Shown piece after piece: positions 1 through 8,744 of a stretch of DNA of 37,494 bases; the stretch's first letter is position 1; the number at the start of each line of letters is the position of its first letter. The position numbers were made by a program, and so were the translations under genes. The stretch spans positions 1-37,494 of the forward strand of contig JBGTIS010000305.1 in NCBI GenBank assembly GCA_041745535.1, in the 5' to 3' direction. The notes under the pieces were generated by a model. The model ran no database searches and had not been told where the DNA came from. It was given only the letters and a program-made list of their open reading frames with translations. Source of the DNA: JBGTIS01 sp041745535 (lineage in GTDB: Bacteria; Bacteroidota; Bacteroidia; Cytophagales; Cyclobacteriaceae).

Positions 1-1275
1 CTTACCTTTAGCGAAGACACTCTTTTTTTTGATACCCTATTTACTACTTTAGGCAGTACCACCCAATGGCTTACGATTTATAATCAGAATAAAAAAGCTA
101 TTGAAATTAGTTCTATTGAGCTGGGTATGGGTAATCAGTCACCTTATACCCTATATATAAATGGTAAAAAGGGCAGCATTTTTTCTGACCAGTTGTTACT
201 GGGCGGCGATAGTGTGTTGGCTTTGGTTGAGGTAACAGTTGATCCCATGGATCAGGATTTACCTTTTCTGGTGAAAGATTCACTTGTGTTTACAGTAAAT
301 GGCAACCGCCAAAATGTAAAAATGATAACCTGGGGACAGGATGCTCATTTTATCCAGACTTTAACAGTAAAAAAAGACACTACTTTTACTGCCAATCGGC
401 CTTTTGTAGTTTACGATTCTCTTGTGGTAGATCCTGCTGCTACGTTAACTATAGAGGCAGGAAGCCAGTTATTTTTCGCGGATAACGCAATCCTGATTAT
501 GTATGGCAATTTACAGGTACAGGGAACAACTGAGCAAAGAGTTCTGTTTACCAACATAAGGCAGGACGGTGCTTATGCACAGGCATTAGGGCAGTGGCAG
601 GGACTTGCTTTTGGTACAGGCAGCAAGAAAAACGCTATTAATTTTGCCAACATCAGAAATGCTGAATTTGGTATTTATAAAGAAGGAGCATTAAATTCTA
701 TCCCCGATTCGGTAGAGGTAATTATTGCCAATTGCATTATCGAAAACATGTCAGTAGGGGGCATTATTGCTTTTAATGCCCATATGAAAGTTTACAATAC
801 TTTGGTGGATAATTGTGTGGGTTATGTAGTTGGCAATTTTGCGGGCGGAAATTACAGTTATCAGCACTGCACCCTGGCAAACAGCAACAGCAACCGGCAG
901 TTTATCAGGCAGGGGCCTGTAATAGAGTTTACCGATACCACAGGTGCTGCCACTGTAAATCCTTTGCATATTGTGTTAAAAAACAGTATTATTTGGGGAA
1001 ATCTGCCGGACGAACTAGTACTTGAGGAAGTCCATGAAGGCTCCACCTATGAAATAAAGAATAATTTTATTAAAACTAATAATCCGGTATTTGAAGCTGA
1101 TAACATTATTAATACAGATCCCGAATTTATCAACCCGGAAGCCTATAATTATCATTTAGACACTACCTCTCAGGCAATTGATAAAGGCATTTTGTTAAAA
1201 ATTGGCACCGATCTGGACGGTAATGCCCGCGATACGCTGCCTGATTTGGGCGCATATGAATTTATAAAAGAATAG
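1..1275 (+). CDS. Right-handed beta-helix (choice-of-anchor Q type) surface protein, 5' partial
   Basis: The reading frame is open from base 1, so the gene begins upstream of the window; the first in-frame ATG, at 127, is internal. About 424 codons are visible. The middle (roughly 460-1000) has the short repeating beta-strand pattern of right-handed parallel beta-helix proteins, with phrases such as LTIEAGSQLFF and GNLQVQGTTEQRVLF. The C-terminus ends with QAIDKG, then a DLDGNARD..PDLGAYEF motif, typical of choice-of-anchor Q / polymorphic-outer-membrane-like proteins of Bacteroidota. These are usually exported surface or periplasmic proteins that bind or cleave polysaccharide, but no catalytic residues can be assigned here. 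The signal peptide would lie outside the window. YjbQ follows after 24 bases and may be co-transcribed. Confidence 0.8.
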   Translation, partial: LTFSEDTLFFDTLFTTLGSTTQWLTIYNQNKKAIEISSIELGMGNQSPYTLYINGKKGSIFSDQLLLGGDSVLALVEVTVDPMDQDLPFLVKDSLVFTVNGNRQNVKMITWGQDAHFIQTLTVKKDTTFTANRPFVVYDSLVVDPAATLTIEAGSQLFFADNAILIMYGNLQVQGTTEQRVLFTNIRQDGAYAQALGQWQGLAFGTGSKKNAINFANIRNAEFGIYKEGALNSIPDSVEVIIANCIIENMSVGGIIAFNAHMKVYNTLVDNCVGYVVGNFAGGNYSYQHCTLANSNSNRQFIRQGPVIEFTDTTGAATVNPLHIVLKNSIIWGNLPDELVLEEVHEGSTYEIKNNFIKTNNPVFEADNIINTDPEFINPEAYNYHLDTTSQAIDKGILLKIGTDLDGNARDTLPDLGAYEFIKE

Positions 1276-1299
1276 CATTCATTTTTAATTAATACAGCT

Positions 1300-1722
1300 A
1301 TGCGATTTTTTCAGAAAGAGATCAGGTTACAGTCTTATTCCCGCGGATTTCATTTAATTACCCATATTGTTGAGCAGCAATTTCCAGCTATTGAAACCAT
1401 AGAAAAAGGATTGCTACAGATTTTTATACAACATACTTCAGCCAGCCTGACCATCAACGAAAACGCGGACTCTACGGTAAGAAAGGATTTTGAAAGCCAT
1501 TTTAATCAGCAGGTGCCTGAAAACGCACCCTACTATTCGCATAATTATGAAGGCCCGGATGATATGCCCGCGCATATAAAATCGTCGTTATTGGGCAGTC
1601 AGGTGACTATCCCTATTACAAAAGGAAAGCTAAATCTGGGAACCTGGCAAGGTGTTTATTTGTGCGAACACCGCAACCACGCAAGCGGCAGAAAGCTCGT
1701 ACTAACGGCTTTTGGAGAATAA
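1300..1722 (+). CDS. YjbQ family (UPF0047) protein
   Basis: A complete 140-residue protein, the usual length of the YjbQ/UPF0047 family. Conserved family blocks are visible: HTSASLTINEN (residues 45-55), YEGPDDMPAHIKSSLLG (83-99), LNLGTWQGVYLCEHR (111-125). The clustered His, Asp and Glu residues (H45, D87, D88, H92, E123, H124) fit the metal-binding pocket of the family. E. coli YjbQ has weak thiamin-phosphate synthase activity; the physiological role is unsettled. It lies 24 bases after the beta-helix gene and is convergent with the rhomboid/mutL operon. Start at ATG 1300; no other candidate is near. Confidence 0.9.
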   Translation: MRFFQKEIRLQSYSRGFHLITHIVEQQFPAIETIEKGLLQIFIQHTSASLTINENADSTVRKDFESHFNQQVPENAPYYSHNYEGPDDMPAHIKSSLLGSQVTIPITKGKLNLGTWQGVYLCEHRNHASGRKLVLTAFGE

Positions 1723-1755
1723 GCATGATGCGTGGAATATAAATAATATAAAATC

Positions 1756-2646
1756 TTAGCCCTTGCTTGCGTCAAAAAGCTTCTGCTTTTCTTCTTTGCT
1801 CAGGCTATCGTAACCGCTTTCTGAAATTTTATCCAAAATCGCGTCAATTTCCTCTTGTCTGGATTTGAACGCTTTACGGGCTGCGCTTTTTCGGTTCCCA
1901 TTTTTATAATAAGTAACTTTAATACGCGGCTGTTTTACAAATAAACCTTTGAAAAAGGTAAAGAAACGCGTAACAGGTTTTCCCAAATCGTTTCCTTTTT
2001 TTAATTGTTTGATAAATATAAACCCTACGGCGGCCCCTGCCAAATGCGCCAGCTCGCCTCCCGCATTGGATCCGGCTGCCTGGGCAAAAGAAAGAACTAC
2101 ATAAAAAATAGCGATATACTTGATTTTTACCGGCCCTAACAAAAGCAGCGAAAACGTATAATCGGGTGAGAACGTAGCCGCACCGACCACAACGGCAAAT
2201 ACGCCTGCGGAAGCGCCCAGCATGGTAGATCCATATACCACCTCACTAAAAAATGGAAGCACATTGTATATCAGCATGTAAAACACGCCGCCACAAAGGC
2301 CACCCAGTACATACAGATTTACTAACTTTTCACTACCTAAAAATTCCATAATAATACTGCCAAACCAGTACAGGAATAACATATTGAACAGAATATGAAG
2401 AAAACCTTCATGGGTAAAAAAGTAAGTAACAAGCGTCCAGGGCTTATAAATAAAATTACCAATAAAAGCAGGAAGGCTTAACTGATTTACAATAACTTCA
2501 TATATATGATCGGCCTGCGATAGTTTGGAAATAACGTTAATAACAAGCAAGACCAGGAAAACAATCAGGTTGATGAGGATAATTTTCATCAAACCATTTT
2601 TGGGCCTGCGAAACGCGTTTTTCAGATCGTCTAAAACACTATTCAT
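1756..2646 (-). CDS. Rhomboid family intramembrane serine protease (296 aa)
   Basis: Polytopic membrane protein with the rhomboid catalytic layout. There is an HxxxN loop (H84, N88), a GxSx serine motif (G144-A-S146) and the partner histidine H201 in an AHLAG helix. About six hydrophobic segments lie between residues 20 and 215, followed by a charged cytoplasmic tail of about 80 residues. Rhomboids cleave substrate transmembrane helices within the membrane; the substrate cannot be read from sequence. It starts 11 bases after the stop of a second rhomboid, which itself follows mutL, so the three are probably one transcript. The two rhomboids differ in the loop before the serine motif and in the tail, so they are paralogues and not a recent duplication. 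Confidence 0.92.
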   Translation of the reverse strand: MNSVLDDLKNAFRRPKNGLMKIILINLIVFLVLLVINVISKLSQADHIYEVIVNQLSLPAFIGNFIYKPWTLVTYFFTHEGFLHILFNMLFLYWFGSIIMEFLGSEKLVNLYVLGGLCGGVFYMLIYNVLPFFSEVVYGSTMLGASAGVFAVVVGAATFSPDYTFSLLLLGPVKIKYIAIFYVVLSFAQAAGSNAGGELAHLAGAAVGFIFIKQLKKGNDLGKPVTRFFTFFKGLFVKQPRIKVTYYKNGNRKSAARKAFKSRQEEIDAILDKISESGYDSLSKEEKQKLFDASKG

Positions 2647-2657
2647 GATCTTTTAAT

Positions 2658-3470
2658 TCAATAGAAATTACTACGGTCTTTCTGCCAGAGTTTAATCAGA
2701 ACAAAAGCAAATAACATTCCACCAAGGTGCGCGAAATGCGCTACATTATCGCCTGGGGTTCGTTGAATTACTGCATACACTTCATATAGTCCGTAAAACA
2801 AAACAAAATATTTTGCTTTAATGGGAACCGGAAAAAACAAAAGAAATATTTCTGTATTGGGAAAAAGCAGTCCGAAAGCCATTAGAATACCAAAAATCGC
2901 TCCTGAGGCCCCTACCAGTGGTACATCCGCTTCACGGTGATAAAGTGCCTTTACCCACTCTTTGCTTTGGTTTATATAATTTGAACTTTCCGGATTGTCT
3001 CCAAATTTATCTATAAAATTATATAATTCCTGAGCTCCATAGACCTCCTCGGCGTACTTAACCACAAAAGTATTAAATTTTTCGAAAGAAGGTGCTGAAA
3101 TATAGGCATCCATTGCCTGTTCCATGGGATAGATTTCAAAATAATTAATTCCTGAAAATAAAATACCTGCCCCTATACCCGTAACCATATAAAATATCAA
3201 GAATTTTTTAGAACCCCAGAACGACTCCAGCAAAGGTCCAAAAATAAATAATCCGAACATGTTACTAAAAATGTGCATGAAACCATAGGAATGCATGAAC
3301 ATATAAGAAACATACTGAAAGGGCCTGAAATATTCAGAAAATATATAATACAAACCCAATACTCTTAGTAAATCAATATTAAAATTACCGCGAACCAGGT
3401 AAGCACCTATAAACACAGCTATATTAATAATCAATAAGTTTTTGACAACCGGTGTAAGCCTTCCGAACAT
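2658..3470 (-). CDS. Rhomboid family intramembrane serine protease (270 aa)
   Basis: Second rhomboid protease, complete at 270 residues. Catalytic features: HxxxN (H66, N70), GASG serine motif (S189), and the histidine helix HFAHLGG (H245/H248). Between the third hydrophobic segment and the serine there is a long polar insert (about residues 112-183) absent from its neighbour; it should form an extracytoplasmic or cytosolic loop that could affect substrate access. The start codon lies three bases after the mutL stop, indicating translational coupling. All catalytic residues are present, so it should be active. Confidence 0.92.
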   Translation of the reverse strand: MFGRLTPVVKNLLIINIAVFIGAYLVRGNFNIDLLRVLGLYYIFSEYFRPFQYVSYMFMHSYGFMHIFSNMFGLFIFGPLLESFWGSKKFLIFYMVTGIGAGILFSGINYFEIYPMEQAMDAYISAPSFEKFNTFVVKYAEEVYGAQELYNFIDKFGDNPESSNYINQSKEWVKALYHREADVPLVGASGAIFGILMAFGLLFPNTEIFLLFFPVPIKAKYFVLFYGLYEVYAVIQRTPGDNVAHFAHLGGMLFAFVLIKLWQKDRSNFY

Positions 3471-3473
3471 GAG

Positions 3474-5327
3474 CTATTTTTTAAATAATTCAGCTATTCT
3501 GTGTAATTCTAAAATGTAAAAAGTTAATTGCCCGTCGGGCGAATAGTTAGGGGTTTCACAAGCGAACAGACGATCGATCAGGTTACTCATTTCTTCAGGT
3601 TCCAGTCGTTGTCCTTTTTTAATAGACATCCGCTTGGCTATAGCATGCGCCAGGTTTTCGTTTTTTGTAAGCGAAAGGCGATCCTGATTTTCTTTAAACT
3701 GCTCAATAATTCCTTCAAAAATTAATTTTTCGTCGCCGCTTTTTATATCGGTAGGTACTCCGTTAATTACTACAATATTTTGGCCTAACGTACTAAAAAC
3801 AAACCCTAATGCTTTAATTTCTTCTTTTAACTCTTGTACGAGTTCAAAATCGGCAGGGTTTAAATGAACATGCTGTGGAAAAAGTGATTGCTGGGAAAAA
3901 GTTGTTTTCTTTACCAGAAATGAAGCGTACTGTTCATACAAAATTCGCTCATGCGCTGCCTGCTGGTCTATAATCATCATGCCTGATTTTACCTGCGTGG
4001 CAATAAACGCATAATGAATCTGAAAGGTGTGTCCGGGTGTGGTTTGCGGTCGCTTTTTAAGGGTAGCCGGATCGGAAGTCATTTTGTTGGCAGCACTTTG
4101 CAGGGTAAGTTCTGTGTCAATCAGTTCGCGGTCATCTGCATCAAAATCAAAATGTTTTTTCTCGTTTTGCTCGTACAAACTTTCCCAGTAGGTCAGGTTA
4201 TTTCGTTGCGGAAAGCTTTTAAATTGTTCATAGGCTTTTCCACGGTTGCCAGCAGGTTTATTCTCCTGCTGATCTTTTCCTGTAAGGTTAAAGGGATCCA
4301 GGTTTACATTCCATCCAAAATCAAGACTGGGGACTACGTTATGGGTACCTAAAGCGCGTTTTACAGCCGCCCGTACAATGGCATATACCGTTCGCTCGTC
4401 GGCCAGTTTAACCTCGGTTTTGGTAGGGTGTACATTAATATCAATATCTTCAGGATTTATCTCGATAAACAAAACATAAAAAGGGAAACTACTATCGGCC
4501 AATAAGGCTTCGTAAGCGCTCATTACCGCATGATTCAGGTAATTATTCTTAATAAACCGGTTGTTGATATAAAAATACTGCTCCCCCCTGGTTTTTTTCG
4601 CGAATTCTGGTTTCCCAATATATCCCCATACTTTTACGTGTGGGGTCTGCTCTTCACAAGGCACCAGTTGTTCCTGATACAATTTGCCAAATAATCCTAC
4701 AATGCGATTGCTCAGTTTGGTAACTGGTAAATTATATGTTTCTGTATCATTTTGAAAAAACTCAAAAGTAATATCAGGGTTAGCGAGGGCAATTCTGAAA
4801 AACTCGTCCAGAATATGGCGCATTTCCACAGATTTGGATTTTAAGAATTTTCTGCGGGCCGGCACATTAAAAAAAAGATTTTTTACACAAACCGAAGTTC
4901 CCTTTTCGCTGGCCACCGGCGTATTACTTTTTATTTCTGACCCTTCTACCTCTAATTGTACCCCCCATTCTTTATCGGGTAATTTGGTAATCATGCTCAC
5001 CTGAGCTACAGCAGCTATGGAAGCCAGCGCTTCGCCACGGAAACCCATGGTTTTAATGGTATAAATATCGTTTACAGTTTTAATTTTTGAGGTCGCATGT
5101 CGTTCAAAACTCATGCGTGCATCGCTTTCGCTCATACCCATCCCGTTATCAATCACCTGAATAAGGTTTTTACCCCCTTCCTTTATAATAATGCGCACAT
5201 GTTTACTGCCTGCGTCTATCGCGTTTTCCAGCAGTTCTTTAATTACCGATGCCGGCCTTTGTACTACTTCTCCCGCAGCTATCTGGTTAGCGATTGAGTC
5301 TGGAAGAAGTCGAATAATATCTGACAT
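3474..5327 (-). CDS. mutL: DNA mismatch repair protein MutL
   Basis: 617 residues, the usual MutL size. The N-terminal GHKL ATPase motifs are intact: ELLENAIDAG (E31, N35), DNGMGM (60-65) and the FERHATSKI and GFRGEALASIA blocks. An S5-like fold follows, then a glutamine-rich linker and the C-terminal dimerisation domain. The C-terminal endonuclease motif, DQHA(x)2E(x)4E in many MutL proteins, reads DQQAAHERILYE here, with Gln in place of His, and the downstream CPHGRP-type motif is replaced by SPDGQL. MutL couples MutS mismatch recognition to strand incision or excision. It follows the 114-residue membrane protein after 7 bases and precedes the rhomboids. Confidence 0.96.
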   Translation of the reverse strand: MSDIIRLLPDSIANQIAAGEVVQRPASVIKELLENAIDAGSKHVRIIIKEGGKNLIQVIDNGMGMSESDARMSFERHATSKIKTVNDIYTIKTMGFRGEALASIAAVAQVSMITKLPDKEWGVQLEVEGSEIKSNTPVASEKGTSVCVKNLFFNVPARRKFLKSKSVEMRHILDEFFRIALANPDITFEFFQNDTETYNLPVTKLSNRIVGLFGKLYQEQLVPCEEQTPHVKVWGYIGKPEFAKKTRGEQYFYINNRFIKNNYLNHAVMSAYEALLADSSFPFYVLFIEINPEDIDINVHPTKTEVKLADERTVYAIVRAAVKRALGTHNVVPSLDFGWNVNLDPFNLTGKDQQENKPAGNRGKAYEQFKSFPQRNNLTYWESLYEQNEKKHFDFDADDRELIDTELTLQSAANKMTSDPATLKKRPQTTPGHTFQIHYAFIATQVKSGMMIIDQQAAHERILYEQYASFLVKKTTFSQQSLFPQHVHLNPADFELVQELKEEIKALGFVFSTLGQNIVVINGVPTDIKSGDEKLIFEGIIEQFKENQDRLSLTKNENLAHAIAKRMSIKKGQRLEPEEMSNLIDRLFACETPNYSPDGQLTFYILELHRIAELFKK

Positions 5328-5334
5328 GTAAACT

Positions 5335-5679
5335 TTACGAGCGTTTTAAATATTTCTTAAACCGGTAGTAGAGGTATATAGGAACAAATAACCAAAATAC
5401 ATAAAATACCGCGTTTCCTAAGTATAAATATCCTGAGAATAAAGCCATTAACGCTACCACAATAAAAAATTGCAAAAAATTAGTGTCACGGGTTTGCTTG
5501 GCTCTTCTGGCAAAGGATCCCGATATATTAGAACGTTGAAAACTGTGGGTCGTCTGGCGCATTTCTTGCTCTATCAGAGCCGTACGGTTATTTATATCTT
5601 CTTTCACAGGATCATAGTACCGCGGTTCAAAATTAAACTTTTTGTGTTGAGGAATCCGAATAATTGAAGGAATTTTCAT
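5335..5679 (-). CDS. Small conserved membrane protein upstream of mutL, function unknown
   Basis: A 114-residue protein I cannot assign to a functional family. The N-terminal 67 residues are polar and basic, rich in Arg, Lys and Gln. Two adjacent hydrophobic segments follow (about 69-86 and 90-105) and the tail is basic (RFKKYLKRS). The layout suggests a hairpin membrane anchor with a cytoplasmic N-terminal arm. It is the first gene of the mutL-rhomboid-rhomboid run, with 7 bases to mutL. It is divergent from the GH3 fusion gene; the 74-base gap between them must hold both promoters, but no clear TAnnTTTG box is visible there (CAACTTTG on the plus strand is one base off). Confidence 0.8.
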   Translation of the reverse strand: MKIPSIIRIPQHKKFNFEPRYYDPVKEDINNRTALIEQEMRQTTHSFQRSNISGSFARRAKQTRDTNFLQFFIVVALMALFSGYLYLGNAVFYVFWLFVPIYLYYRFKKYLKRS

Positions 5680-5753
5680 AATATTATATATTTTGACAAC
5701 TTTGTAAGTTCTGATTTTTCTAATTTAGTAACTGTAATAGAAAAAACGCCTGC

Positions 5754-8729
5754 ATGTTTAAAAAAGTTTGTGTCCTTTTTGTTTTCCAAGTTATTTCTAT
5801 TTCAAGTTTTTGTCAAAGTTTGGAAATTGGTGGCGAAACAAGGCTTCTTGAAAGGGTATCTCAGGATCAGTGGATATCCGCGACTATCAAAACACTTAAC
5901 CTGGAACAAAAAATAGGGCAGCTTTTTATGGTTTCGGTAAAGCCATTTACCGATGAAAAACAATATAAAGATGTAGCAGAACGGGTTAGCAAGCAAAATG
6001 TTGGAGGGATTATTCTATCTGCCAGCGGACCGGTTCGTCAGGCTCATCTTATTCAACGCCTGCAAAGTGACGCTAAAGTGCCCTTGCTGGTAGGTATGGA
6101 TGCGGAACTTGGATTGGGAAAAACCATGGACAGCACCCTTAGCTATCCTACCTACTTGACATTGGGCGCCATTCAGGATAACCAACTGCTGTATGAATTG
6201 GGTGCTGAAATAGCACGCCAATGCAAACTCATGGGTATTCATATTAATTTTGCTCCGGCCATGAATATCAACAGTGGTACGACCAATATGGAAGTAGCTT
6301 ATAATTCTTTTGGTGAGAACGCTGAAAAAGCTACAGCTAAGGGAATGGCCTATATGCAGGGTATGGAAGATTATGGCATCATCGCTTGTTTCCGGCATAT
6401 TTCCGGCGAATTCCTAAATACTGAACTTCGCTCAGCTTCAGGCTCTCAATCAATTTCCAATGGTACCTATCCTATGCCATCACCGTATCTGGCGTATAAC
6501 AGCAGAAGGCCATTAGGCTCATTAGTAGCCCGGTTTAACGAACCGGTAGTGGAAGGGGAGGAAAACCGGTCGTTTATGCGTGCTTCTTACCTGGAAGCTG
6601 ATATGCTGAGCAATCGTATGGAGCTAGATGGGCTTGTGTTTTCCGATGCGATCAGCCAGTACGATTCTGATAAAAAACCAGGTGAAACCGAACTGGAAGC
6701 TTTTTTAGCAGGCAACGATGTATTGTTGTTTCCCCATGATTTAACAGCGGCTATCAAAAAAATAAAAAAGGCAGTATCTGAAGGAAAAGTTACCGAGGAA
6801 GAAATCGATAAACGGGTTAGTAAGGTGCTCAGGATAAAATATATGGCAGGGCTTGATGCCTACAAGCCTGCTGACACGCATAAACTGTATGAAAAGTTAA
6901 ATAAACCCGAAGCTCTACTTTTAAAAGAAAAACTGTATGAGCAGGCCGTAACGGTAGTAAACGACCAAAGCAACCTACTCCCTATTCAGGTGCTTGATAC
7001 AGCTAGTTTTGCTTCTTTAAGCATTTCTGTTGGTGAAGATAGTTTCGCGTCATCATTCCAGAACATGCTTAACCAGTATGCCTCTTTTAACCATTATGAC
7101 ATTTCACAGAAAGAAGAAAATTCGTGGAACTATAATGCCATCTTCAATCGCTTAAAGCGATACGAGTATGTAATTATAGGTGTAAACAATATAGAACAAC
7201 TGTATGGCGAAAACCAGCAGATGCTTAAAAATAGCCTTACGTTTTTAAAGTTTTTACAGGATGAAACCAATGTGATTCTCGTGGTTTTTGACAGTCCTTA
7301 TGAACTTAAATATTTCGAGGACTTTAAACATGTTGTTTGCGCCTACCAGGAGGAAGCTGACGTACAGAAAATAGTACCACAACAATTGTTCGGTGCCCTG
7401 CCCATAATGGGTAAACTTCCGGTTTCCCCATCGGTGCGCTTACAGGAAAGCATGGGTGAAATTGTTCTTCCTTTAAATCGGCTTCGATATACCCTTCCTG
7501 AAGCAGTAGGGCTTAGCTCCGATACACTGAGGTTGATAGATTCACTGGCTAATAAGGCTATTGCAGATCATTCCACGCCTGGCTGTCAGATTCTGGTAGC
7601 CCGGAAAGGCGCAGTGGTTTTTCAGAAATCCTATGGCTATTTTACCTATGATAGTATAACGCCTGTAAACAACGAAACTATTTACGATATCGCTTCTGTA
7701 ACCAAGGTGGTAGCTACTTTACAGGCAGTAATGTTTCTGGAAGAGCGAGGCATAATCAATCTGGACGCATATGCTTCGGAGTATTTATCTGAACTGAAAG
7801 GGACCAATAAAGAAAACTTAAAAGTAAGAGATATTTTACTACACCGGGCCGGGCTGTTGTCGTTTGTGCCTTTCTGGGCGCATACCAAAAAGCAAGACAA
7901 ATTTCTTCCCGAATTTTATAGTGATTCGCCCAAAGAAAATTATTCGCTTCAGATTGCCAGAGGTATTTATGGCTGCGATGCCCTGGCCGACTCAATCTGG
8001 CAATGGACCATTGATTCGCGCCTCAGAAAGCCTCAGCGGAATGTACCTGCCTGGAAGCCAAGGTATTCGTACCGGTACAGCGACCTGAGCTTTTATATGC
8101 TAAAAAAAATTGTAGAAAGGGTAACCAATCAGCCTTTACAGGATTTCCTGGATCAAAATTTCTATGCTTCGCTTGGGCTTGCCACTACTACTTATCTGCC
8201 ATTATGTAAATTTCCCGAAGAGAGAATTCCACCCAGTGCGGAAGATAATTATTTCCGAAAAACTATCATTCAGGGAATGGTACACGACGAAGGTGCTTCG
8301 CTGATGGGTGGTGTGGCCGGGCATGCCGGCCTGTTTAGCAATGCCAACGATTTAGCTGTTTTAATGCAAATGAATCTTCAGGATGGAAAATATGGCGGAC
8401 ATACTTATTTTCAGGAAGGAACTATAGAAAGATTCGCCAGGCGGCAGTATAATGACAATCGTAGAGGATTGGGCTGGGACAAACCTGAAATCAGAGGAGA
8501 TGATGGTCCTACCGCCCCCGAAGCTTCTCCAACTTCTTTTGGTCATTTAGGATTTACCGGAACTGCCGTTTGGGTAGATCCAAAATACGACCTTGTTTTC
8601 GTTTTTCTATCTAACCGTACCTATCCCGACACAAGAAACACAAAACTTCTTACAGATGGGATACGTACAAAAATACATTCCGTCATATACAAAGCTATGA
8701 TGGATTATCATACTACGTTAGTAGAATAA
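5754..8729 (+). CDS. Secreted GH3 (NagZ-like) domain fused to a serine hydrolase (beta-lactamase fold)
   Basis: 991 residues. A signal peptide (residues 1 to about 20, ending SSFCQS) predicts export. Residues about 40-370 are a GH3 N-terminal TIM barrel like beta-N-acetylhexosaminidase NagZ. Residues about 610-985 are a class C beta-lactamase/DD-peptidase fold with SVTK (S648, K651), YSD (Y775) and an HLGFTG block in the KTG position. Such fusions are common in Bacteroidota and are taken to act in cell-wall recycling or remodelling. The GH3 nucleophile Asp is kept (FSDAIS, D298). The substrate and acid/base loop, normally KHFPGHGDT..DSH, reads RHISGEFLNTELRS from 214, so the Asp-His dyad is missing. 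The hydrolase half looks catalytically complete. Confidence 0.92.
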   Translation: MFKKVCVLFVFQVISISSFCQSLEIGGETRLLERVSQDQWISATIKTLNLEQKIGQLFMVSVKPFTDEKQYKDVAERVSKQNVGGIILSASGPVRQAHLIQRLQSDAKVPLLVGMDAELGLGKTMDSTLSYPTYLTLGAIQDNQLLYELGAEIARQCKLMGIHINFAPAMNINSGTTNMEVAYNSFGENAEKATAKGMAYMQGMEDYGIIACFRHISGEFLNTELRSASGSQSISNGTYPMPSPYLAYNSRRPLGSLVARFNEPVVEGEENRSFMRASYLEADMLSNRMELDGLVFSDAISQYDSDKKPGETELEAFLAGNDVLLFPHDLTAAIKKIKKAVSEGKVTEEEIDKRVSKVLRIKYMAGLDAYKPADTHKLYEKLNKPEALLLKEKLYEQAVTVVNDQSNLLPIQVLDTASFASLSISVGEDSFASSFQNMLNQYASFNHYDISQKEENSWNYNAIFNRLKRYEYVIIGVNNIEQLYGENQQMLKNSLTFLKFLQDETNVILVVFDSPYELKYFEDFKHVVCAYQEEADVQKIVPQQLFGALPIMGKLPVSPSVRLQESMGEIVLPLNRLRYTLPEAVGLSSDTLRLIDSLANKAIADHSTPGCQILVARKGAVVFQKSYGYFTYDSITPVNNETIYDIASVTKVVATLQAVMFLEERGIINLDAYASEYLSELKGTNKENLKVRDILLHRAGLLSFVPFWAHTKKQDKFLPEFYSDSPKENYSLQIARGIYGCDALADSIWQWTIDSRLRKPQRNVPAWKPRYSYRYSDLSFYMLKKIVERVTNQPLQDFLDQNFYASLGLATTTYLPLCKFPEERIPPSAEDNYFRKTIIQGMVHDEGASLMGGVAGHAGLFSNANDLAVLMQMNLQDGKYGGHTYFQEGTIERFARRQYNDNRRGLGWDKPEIRGDDGPTAPEASPTSFGHLGFTGTAVWVDPKYDLVFVFLSNRTYPDTRNTKLLTDGIRTKIHSVIYKAMMDYHTTLVE

Positions 8730-8744
8730 CTATTATAAAACATA

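Noticed and set aside
3474..5327. Loss of MutL endonuclease motifs (DQQA for DQHA, SPDGQL for CPHGRP)
   Set aside because: From memory, Bacteroidota MutL proteins often deviate at these sites (for example a TPNYTPDGK-type block), so it is probably lineage-typical and is kept as a note only.
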